Source: Achromobacter insolitus
GTDB lineage: Bacteria > Pseudomonadota > Gammaproteobacteria > Burkholderiales > Burkholderiaceae_B
Direction: 5' to 3'
Assembly (NCBI RefSeq): GCF_002209555.1
Contig: NZ_NJIF01000005.1
Location: forward strand, 62,001 to 126,000
Length of the DNA stretch: 64,000 nucleotides
Under the pieces are notes generated by a model. The model ran no database searches. It had not been told where the DNA came from and saw only the letters and a program-made list of their open reading frames with translations. Positions within the stretch are counted from its first letter, which is position 1. Each line of letters starts with the position of its first letter. Below, in pieces: positions 53,208 through 61,208 of the stretch. Made by a program: the position numbers and the translations under genes.

Positions 53208-54077
53208 ATGACTGGTACTTTCGGCAAGGAATTGAACATACGCGGCGTGGAAAAGCGCTACGCCGGCCCCGACGGAAGCGCGCAGGCGCTGCACGTCCTG
53301 CAGGACATCAATCTCGACGTGCCCCCCGGGCAATTCGTCAGCATCGTGGGAGCCAGCGGCTGTGGAAAGTCCACGCTGCTGCGCCTGATACTGGGGCTGG
53401 ACGACGACTACGCCGGCCAGATTCTCCTGGACGGCAAACCGGTGCGCGGCGCGGGCCTGGACCGTGGCATCGTATTCCAGGACCATCGTCTGTTTCCCTG
53501 GCTCAACGTGGAGCGCAATATCGCCACCGCGCTGCGCAACGCGCCCCTGTCAAAAGCGGAAAAGCGGGAGTTGGTGGCCGCACACATTGCCTTGGTCGGT
53601 TTGCAGGGATTCGAGAAATCCTACCCCCACCAGATTTCGGGCGGCATGGCGCAGCGCGTGGCGATCGCGCGCGGCCTGGTCAATCGTCCGCGCGTGCTGC
53701 TACTGGACGAGCCCCTTGGTGCCCTGGACGCATTGACGCGTTCGCGCTTGCAGAACGAGTTGCAACGCATCTGGCAGCAAGAACAGATCACCATGGTGCT
53801 GGTCACTCACGACGTGGAGGAAGCCGTCTTCCTGGGTGACCGCGTGGTGGTGATGCAGCCTCGCCCGGGCCGCATCCGCCGCATCGTCGACGTAGACCTG
53901 CCCCATCCCCGCAACCGCAGCGATCCCCGCTTCATACGGCTGCGCGACGACGTACTCAGCGACTTCCTCGATCCGGACGGGCGCGTGGCGGACAACGAAG
54001 CCGCGCCGCCTCCGGGCGGCCTCGCGGCGACGGTCGGGGCCTTGCCTGCGCTGGGGCGCTTGCGCATGGCCTGGTAG
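53208..54077 (+). CDS. SsuB-type ABC transporter ATP-binding protein
   Basis: 289 residues. Walker A SIVGASGCGKSTLLRLILGL (about 45-64), Q-loop RGIVFQDHRLFPWLNVERNI, signature QISGGMAQRVAIARGLVN, Walker B RVLLLDEPLGALDALTRSRL, H-loop MVLVTHDVEEAVFLGDRVVV. All intact. The last 45 residues (from DGRVADNEAAPPPGG) are a proline- and glycine-rich tail beyond the usual end. Last gene of the transporter operon. Confidence 0.94.
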   Translation: MTGTFGKELNIRGVEKRYAGPDGSAQALHVLQDINLDVPPGQFVSIVGASGCGKSTLLRLILGLDDDYAGQILLDGKPVRGAGLDRGIVFQDHRLFPWLNVERNIATALRNAPLSKAEKRELVAAHIALVGLQGFEKSYPHQISGGMAQRVAIARGLVNRPRVLLLDEPLGALDALTRSRLQNELQRIWQQEQITMVLVTHDVEEAVFLGDRVVVMQPRPGRIRRIVDVDLPHPRNRSDPRFIRLRDDVLSDFLDPDGRVADNEAAPPPGGLAATVGALPALGRLRMAW

Positions 54078-54105
54078 CGGCTCGCGTGCTCCGCTAAAAG
54101 AAAGG

Positions 54106-54125
54106 CCGGCGGCACTTGCCGCCGG
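54106..54125 (-). terminator. Terminator of the aromatic catabolic operon
   Basis: CCGGCGGC (54106-54113), ACTT, GCCGCCGG (54118-54125). On the minus strand it is followed by CCTTTCTTTT, so it ends the operon whose last gene stops at 54151. On the plus strand it lies 28 bases after the ABC ATPase gene and may serve it too. Confidence 0.75.
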
Positions 54126-54150
54126 TCCTGTCCGCAAAGGCCTCAACCAC

Positions 54151-55131
54151 TCAATCGATCGACGCGCCAGCCACCTTCACCACCTTGCCCAGGCGCGCGT
54201 ACTCTTCCGCGCCAAATTCCGCCAGCGACTGACGCGTCGTGGGCGAAGGGATGGCGCCGCGCGACTCCAGCATCTTGCGTACCTCGGGCTGCTGCAGCGC
54301 GCGGTTGACGGCGGCATTCAGCTTGTCCAGCACCGCGACCGGCGTGCCCTTGGGCGCATACAAGCCGTCCCAGGCGAAGAATTCATACCCCTTCACGCCC
54401 GCTTCGCTGATCGTGGGTATGTCCGGATTGGACGCCACGCGCTCCGGCGTCGTCACGCCCAGGGCCCGCAGCTTGCCCGCAGCAATCTGCCCGGACACGT
54501 TGGGCATCACGTCGATCATGAACGAAATGCGTCCGCCCAGCAGATCGGTCATGGCCGCGCCGCCGCCCTTGTAGGGGATGTGCATTACCTTCGTACCCGC
54601 CATCTGGTTCAACAGTTCACAGGCCAGGTGCGAGGACGTGCCATTGCCGGCGGACCCGCAGGTCAGTTCGCCCGGATTGGCCTTGGCGTAGGCCAGCAGT
54701 TGCGCCAAGGTCTTGAAGCGCTCGTCCGAGGCATTGACGACCAGCGCTGCCGCGATGACGGTAAAGCGCGAGATCGGCTCGAAATCGGATGGCGCATAGC
54801 CCGGCGACTTGTATAGCCAGTGGTTGGTGGCCTGCGTGCCGTTGGTGCCGTAAGACAGCGTGTACCCGTCGGGCTTGGCGCGCGCCGCGATCGAGGTGCC
54901 GATGTTGCCGCCCGCGCCTGGACGGTTCTCGACAATGATGGACTGCCCCAGTTCGCGCGACAGCGGCTCTGCGACCAGGCGCGCCAGCGTGTCGCCCCCG
55001 CCGCCGGCGGCGAACGGCACCACCAGCGTGATCGGATGGGCAGGCCAATCGGGCTGCTGCGCCTGGGCGCCAGACACGACGGCCGCACAGGCGGCCGCCA
55101 GCATGCAATGCAAGATTCTTGAGGGTTTCAC
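54151..55131 (-). CDS. Bug/TctC-type substrate-binding protein of the aromatic operon
   Basis: 326 residues from the GTG at 55131, which has AGGAG 7 bases upstream; the frame extends further without resemblance. Signal peptide VKPSRILHCMLAAACAAVVS, cleavage near AQAQ. Family pattern WPAHPITLVVPFAAGGGGDT, RELGQSIIVENRPGAGGNIG, ALGVTTPERVASNPDIPTIS and VKGYEFFAWDGLYAPKGTPV. It is last in the oxygenase operon, so its ligand is plausibly the aromatic growth substrate, but no TctAB permease is present in the window. Confidence 0.9.
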   Translation of the reverse strand: MKPSRILHCMLAAACAAVVSGAQAQQPDWPAHPITLVVPFAAGGGGDTLARLVAEPLSRELGQSIIVENRPGAGGNIGTSIAARAKPDGYTLSYGTNGTQATNHWLYKSPGYAPSDFEPISRFTVIAAALVVNASDERFKTLAQLLAYAKANPGELTCGSAGNGTSSHLACELLNQMAGTKVMHIPYKGGGAAMTDLLGGRISFMIDVMPNVSGQIAAGKLRALGVTTPERVASNPDIPTISEAGVKGYEFFAWDGLYAPKGTPVAVLDKLNAAVNRALQQPEVRKMLESRGAIPSPTTRQSLAEFGAEEYARLGKVVKVAGASID

Positions 55132-55196
55132 TGTTTGTCTCCTGAGGAATGCTAGGGACGCGCCCGCTGCTTTTTGAATGATTCGGGCGCGTTGGG

Positions 55197-55622
55197 TTAA
55201 ATCGGTTCGGGCGGAAGGTGGCGGCGGCTGCGCTTGTCGGCCAGGCGCCATCCGCTGTCCGTCTCCGCCAGCACGTCCTGGCATTCGCGGATGGACACCA
55301 GGCGCGGCGCGCCGCCATGTTCCTGCGGCACGCTTTCATAGGCGGTCAGGAAGTAGCCGACCGTGGCGCGCGCACCGGCCAGATCGATCATGCGCAGGTT
55401 GGTGATGATGTGGCAGGTGCTGCGTTCGGCGGCGCGGGCATTTAAAGCTTCCAGTATTTCCGCCCGGCCCGCGAGCCGGCGCCCTTGGCGCTGCCAGACG
55501 CCGTCCTCGGCCATCAACGCGGCGGCAGCCTCGTGGCGCCGCGTATCCAGCGCGTGAAAGAATTCCAGCACCACCGCTTCACAGGCCACCTTGGCCTGCA
55601 TGAGCAAAACCGGGTTTTCCAT
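55197..55622 (-). CDS. SnoaL-like (NTF2-fold) small protein of the oxygenase operon
   Basis: 141 residues from ATG at 55622 with GAGGA 5 bases before it; an ATG at 55634 overlapping the reductase stop is a close alternative. Cone-shaped NTF2/SnoaL fold: VVLEFFHALDTRRHEAAAAL, MAEDGVWQRQGRRLAGRAEI, STCHIITNLRMIDLAGARAT and a C-terminal strand ending DSGWRLADKRSRRHL. The fold is shared with ring-hydroxylating oxygenase beta subunits, but a true beta subunit is encoded at 58525. It may be an isomerase, dehydratase or accessory subunit. No catalytic residues can be named with confidence. Confidence 0.75.
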   Translation of the reverse strand: MENPVLLMQAKVACEAVVLEFFHALDTRRHEAAAALMAEDGVWQRQGRRLAGRAEILEALNARAAERSTCHIITNLRMIDLAGARATVGYFLTAYESVPQEHGGAPRLVSIRECQDVLAETDSGWRLADKRSRRHLPPEPI

Positions 55623-55630
55623 TTGGGTCC

Positions 55631-56914
55631 TCATCCGATCTGCGCGTTGGCCAGCGGCACGTCCGGCCGCTGCAACAACGCCGGGTCCAGGGCCGCGCGC
55701 TGCGCGATCCACTTACGCAGCTGGCGGAAATCCCGCGCCGCGTCCACCGCCACGCCAGCCACGACACGACCGCTGGCGTCCAACGCGACCGACAGCAAAC
55801 CGCGGCTTCCGGCCTGGGGCCGCAGTACTTCGCTGCACGCCAAGGCCGAGAAGCCCACGATCTGCACCATGGCGTCATACTGTTCCGACCAGACGGCGCC
55901 GGTCGGTGCATAAGGCTCGCCCTGCCCCAATGCAGACAAGGCTGCGGCCATGCCCTGGTCCTGCGCGTTCTGCCAGGACTCCATCCGCGCATGCCCGCCC
56001 TCGGTCGCCAGCACCGCTACGTCGCCCGCGGCGTACACGTCCGGCACGGATGCCCGGCAATACGCATCGACCAGCACACCGCGCTCGCAAGCGATGCCAG
56101 CCTCGCGCGCCAGTTCGTCATTGGCCTGCAGGCCCACGCCCAAGACAATCGCATCTGCGTCCAAGCGCGTGCCATCGGCCAGTTCCGCCACCGGACGGCC
56201 GTCCGCCTGTGCCAGCACCGCGCGCAATCCGGTATTCAGCCGCACATCCACGCCGTGCGCCGCATGCAGCGCGGCCAGATGCGCCGACACGCCTGGTTGC
56301 ACGCTGCGCGCGCACAAGCGCGGCCCTTGCTCCAGCACCGTCACCGCACTGCCCGACTGGCGCGCCGTCGCCGCCACCTCCAGTCCGATCCAGCCGCCGC
56401 CCACCACGACCAGACGCCGGCCCGGCCCCAGAGTGGCGCGCAAGCGCAGCGCATCGCCACGGGTACGCAGCACATGCACGCCGGGCGTGCCGACGCCCGG
56501 CAACGCGGGCACGATCGGCCTGCCCCCCGTGCACAGGATCAGCTTGTCATAGGGAACGACGCCGCCATGCGAGGTATCCACCTGCTTGTCGGCCACGCGC
56601 AGCCGCGCCGCCGCCACGCCAGGTTGGAACTCGATGCGCAGCGACGCCAGCCGCTCGGCCGAAAAAAGCTCGGTACTTTCCGCCACGGCCTGGCCGCCCA
56701 GCACCGCCTTGCTCAGGGGCGGGCGTTCGTAAGGCGCGTGCGGTTCGTCGCCCAGCAGCACGATGCGACCTTCATAACCACGTTCGCGCAAGGTCGTCGC
56801 AGCCCAGCCACCCGCCTGGCCTGCACCGACCACGACAATGGCGCCGGCCTTCGCCGCGCCGCTTTCATGCTGCGCATCGCGGAGCTCGCCCATGGGGAGG
56901 GCCGGCCGGCTCAT
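55631..56914 (-). CDS. Ferredoxin reductase (FAD-dependent) of the ring-hydroxylating oxygenase
   Basis: 427 residues. FAD motif AIVVVGAGQAGGWAATTLRE (about 23-42), PYERPPLSKAVLGGQAVAES, NAD motif LVVVGGGWIGLEVAATARQS (about 163-182), ELADGTRLDADAIVLGVGLQ and the second FAD motif in VYAAGDVAVLATEGGHARME. The C-terminal domain resembles the putidaredoxin/biphenyl dioxygenase reductase family. It moves electrons from NADH to the Rieske ferredoxin encoded next upstream, overlapping it by 4 bases. The 20-residue N-terminal extension MSRPALPMGELRDAQ is unusual. Confidence 0.93.
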   Translation of the reverse strand: MSRPALPMGELRDAQHESGAAKAGAIVVVGAGQAGGWAATTLRERGYEGRIVLLGDEPHAPYERPPLSKAVLGGQAVAESTELFSAERLASLRIEFQPGVAAARLRVADKQVDTSHGGVVPYDKLILCTGGRPIVPALPGVGTPGVHVLRTRGDALRLRATLGPGRRLVVVGGGWIGLEVAATARQSGSAVTVLEQGPRLCARSVQPGVSAHLAALHAAHGVDVRLNTGLRAVLAQADGRPVAELADGTRLDADAIVLGVGLQANDELAREAGIACERGVLVDAYCRASVPDVYAAGDVAVLATEGGHARMESWQNAQDQGMAAALSALGQGEPYAPTGAVWSEQYDAMVQIVGFSALACSEVLRPQAGSRGLLSVALDASGRVVAGVAVDAARDFRQLRKWIAQRAALDPALLQRPDVPLANAQIG

Positions 56915-57231
56915 GCGGCTTCCGCCTTGAGGTAGACAGTGCCCGCTTCCACCCGCACCTCGTAGCGGCGCAGGTCGGTCGTGACCGGCGGGCATTGCGG
57001 CTTGCCCGTGCGGATGTCGAAGACACCCTGGTGGAGCGGGCACTCGATGGTGCCATCCTCCAGGTAACCGTCGGCCAGGCTGGCGTTGCCATGCGGACAG
57101 CGATCCTGGGTAGCACAGATATCGCCCTGCAGGTTGTAAAGGCAAACGCCTTCGCCTTCATGCACCACGCGCAGGGTGCCGGTGTCGGCGGAAATATCCG
57201 ACACCATCGCAACAGGTTTCCAGGTATCCAT
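56911..57231 (-). CDS. Rieske [2Fe-2S] ferredoxin of the ring-hydroxylating oxygenase
   Basis: 106 residues, typical of NagAb/BphF-type ferredoxins. Cluster ligands C45-x-H47 in DRCPHGNASL and C64-x2-H67 in ECPLHQGVFD. It carries single electrons from the FAD reductase to the oxygenase alpha subunit. Starts 2 bases after the alpha subunit stop and overlaps the reductase gene, so these three are translated together. Confidence 0.95.
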   Translation of the reverse strand: MDTWKPVAMVSDISADTGTLRVVHEGEGVCLYNLQGDICATQDRCPHGNASLADGYLEDGTIECPLHQGVFDIRTGKPQCPPVTTDLRRYEVRVEAGTVYLKAEAA

Positions 57232-57233
57232 GC

Positions 57234-58502
57234 TTACAACCCCATCGCCTTGCGGTAATAGTCATAGAAGGAGCGGATCAACACCTCGGTCACCATGTAA
57301 TCGGCGGGCTCGGTATCCCGACCACCCATCTCGATGATGCCGCGCTCTTCCGGATAGCCGGTGACGCCGATCTGGACCTGGTTCAGCATTTCGCTGTCGT
57401 CCATCGACACGAAGCCGGCCGGACCCAGCAGGTTGGCGTGCTTCAGGCGCAGACGGGTCATTTCCTCATCGTCATCCTCGTAGCCGTAATAGGTGAACAC
57501 CAGCTCATGCTCGGTGGGACTGCGCGGAATGACGTGGCGGGTCTTGAGCGAATTGGCCTGGATGCCGAACTGCGCGGCCGGGAAAACCCAGGCGCCGCCC
57601 ACCCGGCCGCGGTTGAACTCGGCGCGCGGGGTCACGGTTTCCAGGTCCAGCAGTTCCAGGTCATCGCGGAAACGGCTCATTTCCGTGGTGGCCTCGGTCT
57701 TTTTCTTGCCCTCGTTGTGCGACACCATCACGCTGTGCGCGCCGCCGCCCGTGGGGATGCACTCGGACTTGGAATCCGCGCGCCACAGGCCGAAGGTGAT
57801 GTAGAAGGTGTGCAGCAGCGTGGCGTGGTACGGGTCCTTCAGGTTCTCCAGGTACATTTTCCAGTTGCTGGGAATCAACTGGCGGCTGTAGCCCAGCAGC
57901 TTGAGCGGCTTGCCCGGCAGCATATGGTCGATCTCGGCCAGCACTTCCGGGCCGCAATAGTCCTCGAAGCTGGGTGCGTCCTCGGCAAAGGTGGCCCAGA
58001 TCGAACCGCCCCGGTTCACGCTGCGCAGCTTGCGGATGCCGTTCTGCTTGGGGTCGAAGTCTCGCGGCATGCCGCCCTTGCCCATCGCGCCGCGCCGAAA
58101 TGGCACGCCTTGCAGATTGCCATTCAGGTCGTAGTTCCACTGGTGGTAGGGGCAGGTGAAATCCTCCACCTTGCCGGTGTTCTGCCAGCAGATCTGCGCG
58201 CCGCGGTGCGCGCAGCGGTTCTCCAGCACGTTGATCTCGCCTTCCGCGTTGCGCACCATGACCACGGGGCGGTTGCCGATCCAGTTGCGCTTGTAGCAAC
58301 CGACTTCAGGCACTTCGCACTCCAGGCCTACGTAGTTCCAGGTCTTACCGCCGAAGAACACGTCCATTTCCTTTTGGAAGATGGCCGGATCCGTGTAGAC
58401 CCAGTTGGGAATGCGCGTATAGCCTTCCTTGGGCCAGCGGCGCTCGATATGGATGGGAGCCGCCGCGGGCGCGTCCGGCACGGCAGAGTCGGAACAGGTC
58501 AT
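57234..58502 (-). CDS. Ring-hydroxylating oxygenase alpha subunit (salicylate 5-hydroxylase/NagG-like)
   Basis: 422 residues, almost the length of NagG. Rieske site C97-x-H99 (NRCAHRGAQI) and C117-x2-H120 (FTCPYHQWNYDL). Mononuclear iron site in LENLKDPYHATLLHTFYITF (Asn220, Asp223, His226, His231). Stretches NWKMYLENLKDPYH, FGLWRADSKSE, GPAGFVSMDD and MVTEVLIRSFYDYYRK follow the salicylate 5-hydroxylase/anthranilate-type pattern as I remember it. The enzyme should hydroxylate a 2-substituted benzoate. Substrate specificity cannot be fixed from sequence. Confidence 0.93.
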   Translation of the reverse strand: MTCSDSAVPDAPAAAPIHIERRWPKEGYTRIPNWVYTDPAIFQKEMDVFFGGKTWNYVGLECEVPEVGCYKRNWIGNRPVVMVRNAEGEINVLENRCAHRGAQICWQNTGKVEDFTCPYHQWNYDLNGNLQGVPFRRGAMGKGGMPRDFDPKQNGIRKLRSVNRGGSIWATFAEDAPSFEDYCGPEVLAEIDHMLPGKPLKLLGYSRQLIPSNWKMYLENLKDPYHATLLHTFYITFGLWRADSKSECIPTGGGAHSVMVSHNEGKKKTEATTEMSRFRDDLELLDLETVTPRAEFNRGRVGGAWVFPAAQFGIQANSLKTRHVIPRSPTEHELVFTYYGYEDDDEEMTRLRLKHANLLGPAGFVSMDDSEMLNQVQIGVTGYPEERGIIEMGGRDTEPADYMVTEVLIRSFYDYYRKAMGL

Positions 58503-58524
58503 GATAGTTATCCTCGAGGCGGAT

Positions 58525-59016
58525 TCAGATGGGGACGATGAGCGAGGTGCGAACGCGGTAGTTGTCGTACACGCAGTCGCGGCGGCTGAATGCCAGGCCT
58601 TCGGGCGTCGCGCGCAGCACGTCCAGATAGCGGCCGACCATGTTCAAGGTGGGTTCCCGGTCGGACAGCGACTCCATCACGGCGAAGTTGGCCTGGGCGA
58701 CGATGTGGTCTCCCTGCACCTCCAGGACGCGCACGCCGCTGATGAAGTGGCGCAACGAACGCGGCTCGAACATCGTGGTTTCGCGCAAGGCGGTGACGCG
58801 ATCGCGCAGCATGTTCTTGTTCATGCAGTAGATCAGCCCCAGCGGCAGGCCGGCGTCATGGTTCTCGCGCGACAGCACCCGGTAATGGCAGTCTTCCGTG
58901 AAAAAGCCCGGCCAGTCTTCCAGGCGGTCTTCGTCCAGGCAGTAGGCGTAGTCGTCGTAGAAATCCCGCAGGCGCGCACGCAGCGCCGGGGTGTCGGAAA
59001 TCTCGGTCATGGTCAT
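58525..59016 (-). CDS. Ring-hydroxylating oxygenase beta subunit (NagH-like)
   Basis: 163 residues from ATG at 59016; a second ATG two codons later (59010) is equally possible. NTF2-like fold of oxygenase beta subunits: LRDFYDDYAYCLDEDRLEDW, FFTEDCHYRVLSRENHDAGL, TALRETTMFEPRSLRHFISG, RRDCVYDNYRVRTSLIVPI. It forms the alpha3beta3 oxygenase with the alpha subunit, whose gene starts 22 bases downstream. No cofactor. Confidence 0.93.
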   Translation of the reverse strand: MTMTEISDTPALRARLRDFYDDYAYCLDEDRLEDWPGFFTEDCHYRVLSRENHDAGLPLGLIYCMNKNMLRDRVTALRETTMFEPRSLRHFISGVRVLEVQGDHIVAQANFAVMESLSDREPTLNMVGRYLDVLRATPEGLAFSRRDCVYDNYRVRTSLIVPI

Positions 59017-59051
59017 TGCGGATCCAGATATCGGTTCTAGGGAATCGCGTC

Positions 59052-60152
59052 CTAGCGGGCCGCGGCGAGTTGCGCGCGGTTGCTTTCGAAGCCGCTCTGG
59101 CTGCCCAGCGCCAGGATGGGTTCCTGCATGCGCTCCTGCCAGATCAGCGACTCCATGGCGATTTGCAGCGGATGGTCCTGCACGGTCAGCGCGGAGGTGG
59201 TTTCCGTGCCGGAGTGATGCGAGTGCATGGCCCAACCCGGCGCCGACAGAATCAGGTCGCCCGCCTTCCAGTCGAGCCTCGTGCCGTTGACCTTGCTGTA
59301 CCCATTGCCACGCAGGTAGTAATTGATGGCCGACGAGCTGTGGCGATGCGGCACGTGATGGTTATCCGGCGGCGAGGACGAAATCGTGGCGAAAAAGCTG
59401 TGCGTGGTGCCGATGCGGCGTTCGGTCGCCGGGTTGTACAGCACGAAAAGGCGACGGCCGTTGTAGCCGCGCGCAATGTCCTCGACGCTGGGCAGCTGCC
59501 GCGACACCGCGGCCCAGGGCCAGTGCAGGGCCTTGGATTCCAGCACGTCGATGTCGATCAGCCACTCGTAACCCAACAGCCACGCCCCCTCGGGGGTGAT
59601 CTGCTCGCGCAGCGCCAGGTCGCGCGAACGGGCAGCGTCGGGCGCGCGTGGCGGCACCGGCTTGGTATTGGCGTCCGCCGGCGGCACGCTGCCCTCGAAC
59701 TCCTCTACGTAATGGATCTCCAGCTTTTCCAGGAGCGGCGCGTTGGAGTACGACAGGCGGACCCACGGCGTCTTGCCTTCGTTGCGGTAGGAATGCACCT
59801 GCATCGCCGGCGTGTTCCACACGTCCCAGTGCCCTACCCGGATGTCGCGTCCGCCCACCGTGGCCACGCCCTCGCCGCTGACACAGATCTCCAGCATGTT
59901 CGAGTTCTTGCGCAGATTGAAGGTGCTTTCGCCCGGGTTGACCACGTTGATGGTGACATCCGTTCCCGGTGCCAGGCCCAGGCCGGGCGCCGTCGCCTCG
60001 GGGTGCACGATGAGCGATGCGCGACGGCCGTTGTCCGGTCGGGGCGCATCCGCCAGACGCGCGATCTCAAGATCGATATCCTCTTTGGGGATGACGATCG
60101 ACTGCCATTTGTTTTGTTCCCGCGGACTGGCGCCGCTGACATCGACGAACAT
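59052..60152 (-). CDS. Bicupin dioxygenase-like protein (gentisate 1,2-dioxygenase relative)
   Basis: 366 residues with two cupin domains. The first (about 65-125, SNMLEICVSGEGVATVGGRD) lacks the H-x-H metal motif. The second (about 262-330) has PHRHSSSAINYYLRGNGYSK with H269 and H271 and the third ligand in APGWAMHSHHSGTETTS (H310 or H312). In gentisate 1,2-dioxygenase the iron lies in the N-terminal cupin, so the catalytic site seems to have switched halves. It probably cleaves the ring of the hydroxylated aromatic made by the oxygenase, using Fe(II) and O2 (inference). Confidence 0.82.
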   Translation of the reverse strand: MFVDVSGASPREQNKWQSIVIPKEDIDLEIARLADAPRPDNGRRASLIVHPEATAPGLGLAPGTDVTINVVNPGESTFNLRKNSNMLEICVSGEGVATVGGRDIRVGHWDVWNTPAMQVHSYRNEGKTPWVRLSYSNAPLLEKLEIHYVEEFEGSVPPADANTKPVPPRAPDAARSRDLALREQITPEGAWLLGYEWLIDIDVLESKALHWPWAAVSRQLPSVEDIARGYNGRRLFVLYNPATERRIGTTHSFFATISSSPPDNHHVPHRHSSSAINYYLRGNGYSKVNGTRLDWKAGDLILSAPGWAMHSHHSGTETTSALTVQDHPLQIAMESLIWQERMQEPILALGSQSGFESNRAQLAAAR

Positions 60153-60209
60153 GTGGTCTCCTCTTGCGGCCGGCGCTCGGCGCCGGCTGTCTGGTTGTGC
60201 GAATTCGGT

Positions 60210-61208
60210 TCAGGGCTGCGCCAACAGCAGGTTCTCGCGGGTCTGGGGCGGCAAGGCCACGCCCAAGCCATGGTCGCGGGCGTGCTCGTACACCACTCGC
60301 GCCATCGCCAGGTCGGACAGCCCCATGCCCATGCCCTTGAAAATCGTCAGCCGCGCATCTTGCGGACGGCTCTCGCCCGCGGCGAGCAAGTCGCTCAGCA
60401 CCGCCACGTCCTGCCACGGCGCGCCCTCGGCGCCAAAGCGTTCACGCAGTTCCCGCGACGCGCGGCGCGCGTTCTCCATGTCGTCCACGACCACGCGGTC
60501 GGCGCGTTCGAACACGTCTTGCGCGAATTCGGCCTTGGCCGGCAGGATGGCGCCAACGGCGTTCAGGTGCTTGCAGTCGGCCAGCATGGCCGCATCCACG
60601 AAGGGCTCAACGGCGCGCGTGATCAAGGTAACGATTTCCGCCCCGGCCAACGCGTGTTCCAGGCTGGACGCTTCCTCGACATCGAATGCGTACTTGCCTT
60701 GCATGCTCGCAACAAAGGCGCGGCGCTTTTCCGGCGTGGGGCTGTAGATGCGGACCCGGCGCAACTTGCGCACGGCGGCAAGCGCAGCCAGTTGGGTGAC
60801 CGCCTGCGGTCCGGTGCCGATCAGCGCGGCGCACGCTGCGTCGGCCGGCGCCAGCGCGCGCGTGGCCACCCCACTGATCGCGGCCGTGCGCAGCATGCCC
60901 AGGGCACGCGCCTCGATCACCGCGCGCAAGAACCCGGTCTCTGCGTCGAACAGGCTGAACAGCGAACCGCCACCGCTTTTGGTGTGTACCCAGGTCTTGA
61001 AGCCGGCATAGCCCCCGGCGCCTGTCTGCACAGAACCCAATGCATGCATCGAACTGCCGTCGCCCCAGGTCGCCAACGCCTTGGGCAGGTTGCGCGCCTG
61101 CTCGCGCCCTTGCGCAACCAGCATTGCGTGCAAGGCATCGATCGCCTTGGGGATGTCCAGCACCGAGACCACGTCCCGTTCCGTCAGGTACCGCAGCGCA
61201 TCAGTCAT
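60210..61208 (-). CDS. Ornithine cyclodeaminase / mu-crystallin family protein
   Basis: 332 residues. NAD(P)-binding motif in ALIGTGPQAVTQLAALAAV (about 130-148), the family's catalytic stretch LGMLRTAAISGVATRALAP before it, and GAGGYAGFKTWVHTKSGGGS with the conserved Lys. The family includes ornithine cyclodeaminase, alanine dehydrogenase (archaeal), ketimine reductase and N-alkyl amino acid synthases. It overlaps the FAH gene by 8 bases inside an aromatic operon. The substrate could be an amino or imino acid formed from a ring cleavage product. Ornithine is unlikely in this context. Confidence 0.85.
   Translation of the reverse strand: MTDALRYLTERDVVSVLDIPKAIDALHAMLVAQGREQARNLPKALATWGDGSSMHALGSVQTGAGGYAGFKTWVHTKSGGGSLFSLFDAETGFLRAVIEARALGMLRTAAISGVATRALAPADAACAALIGTGPQAVTQLAALAAVRKLRRVRIYSPTPEKRRAFVASMQGKYAFDVEEASSLEHALAGAEIVTLITRAVEPFVDAAMLADCKHLNAVGAILPAKAEFAQDVFERADRVVVDDMENARRASRELRERFGAEGAPWQDVAVLSDLLAAGESRPQDARLTIFKGMGMGLSDLAMARVVYEHARDHGLGVALPPQTRENLLLAQP

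Noticed and set aside
50404..54077. Aliphatic sulfonate utilisation operon
   Set aside because: The transporter is SsuABC-like, but no ssuD, ssuE or tauD-type enzyme is adjacent, so the sulfonate label is not supported.
55101..55110. GCATGCAATG inside the Bug gene as another GntR operator
   Set aside because: Only half of the ATTGCATGCAAT palindrome matches and it lies in the signal-peptide codons; probably chance.
55591..57258. 555-residue plus-strand open frame opposite the ferredoxin and reductase genes
   Set aside because: Pro/Arg/Ala-rich shadow spanning several minus-strand genes with overlapping starts and stops.
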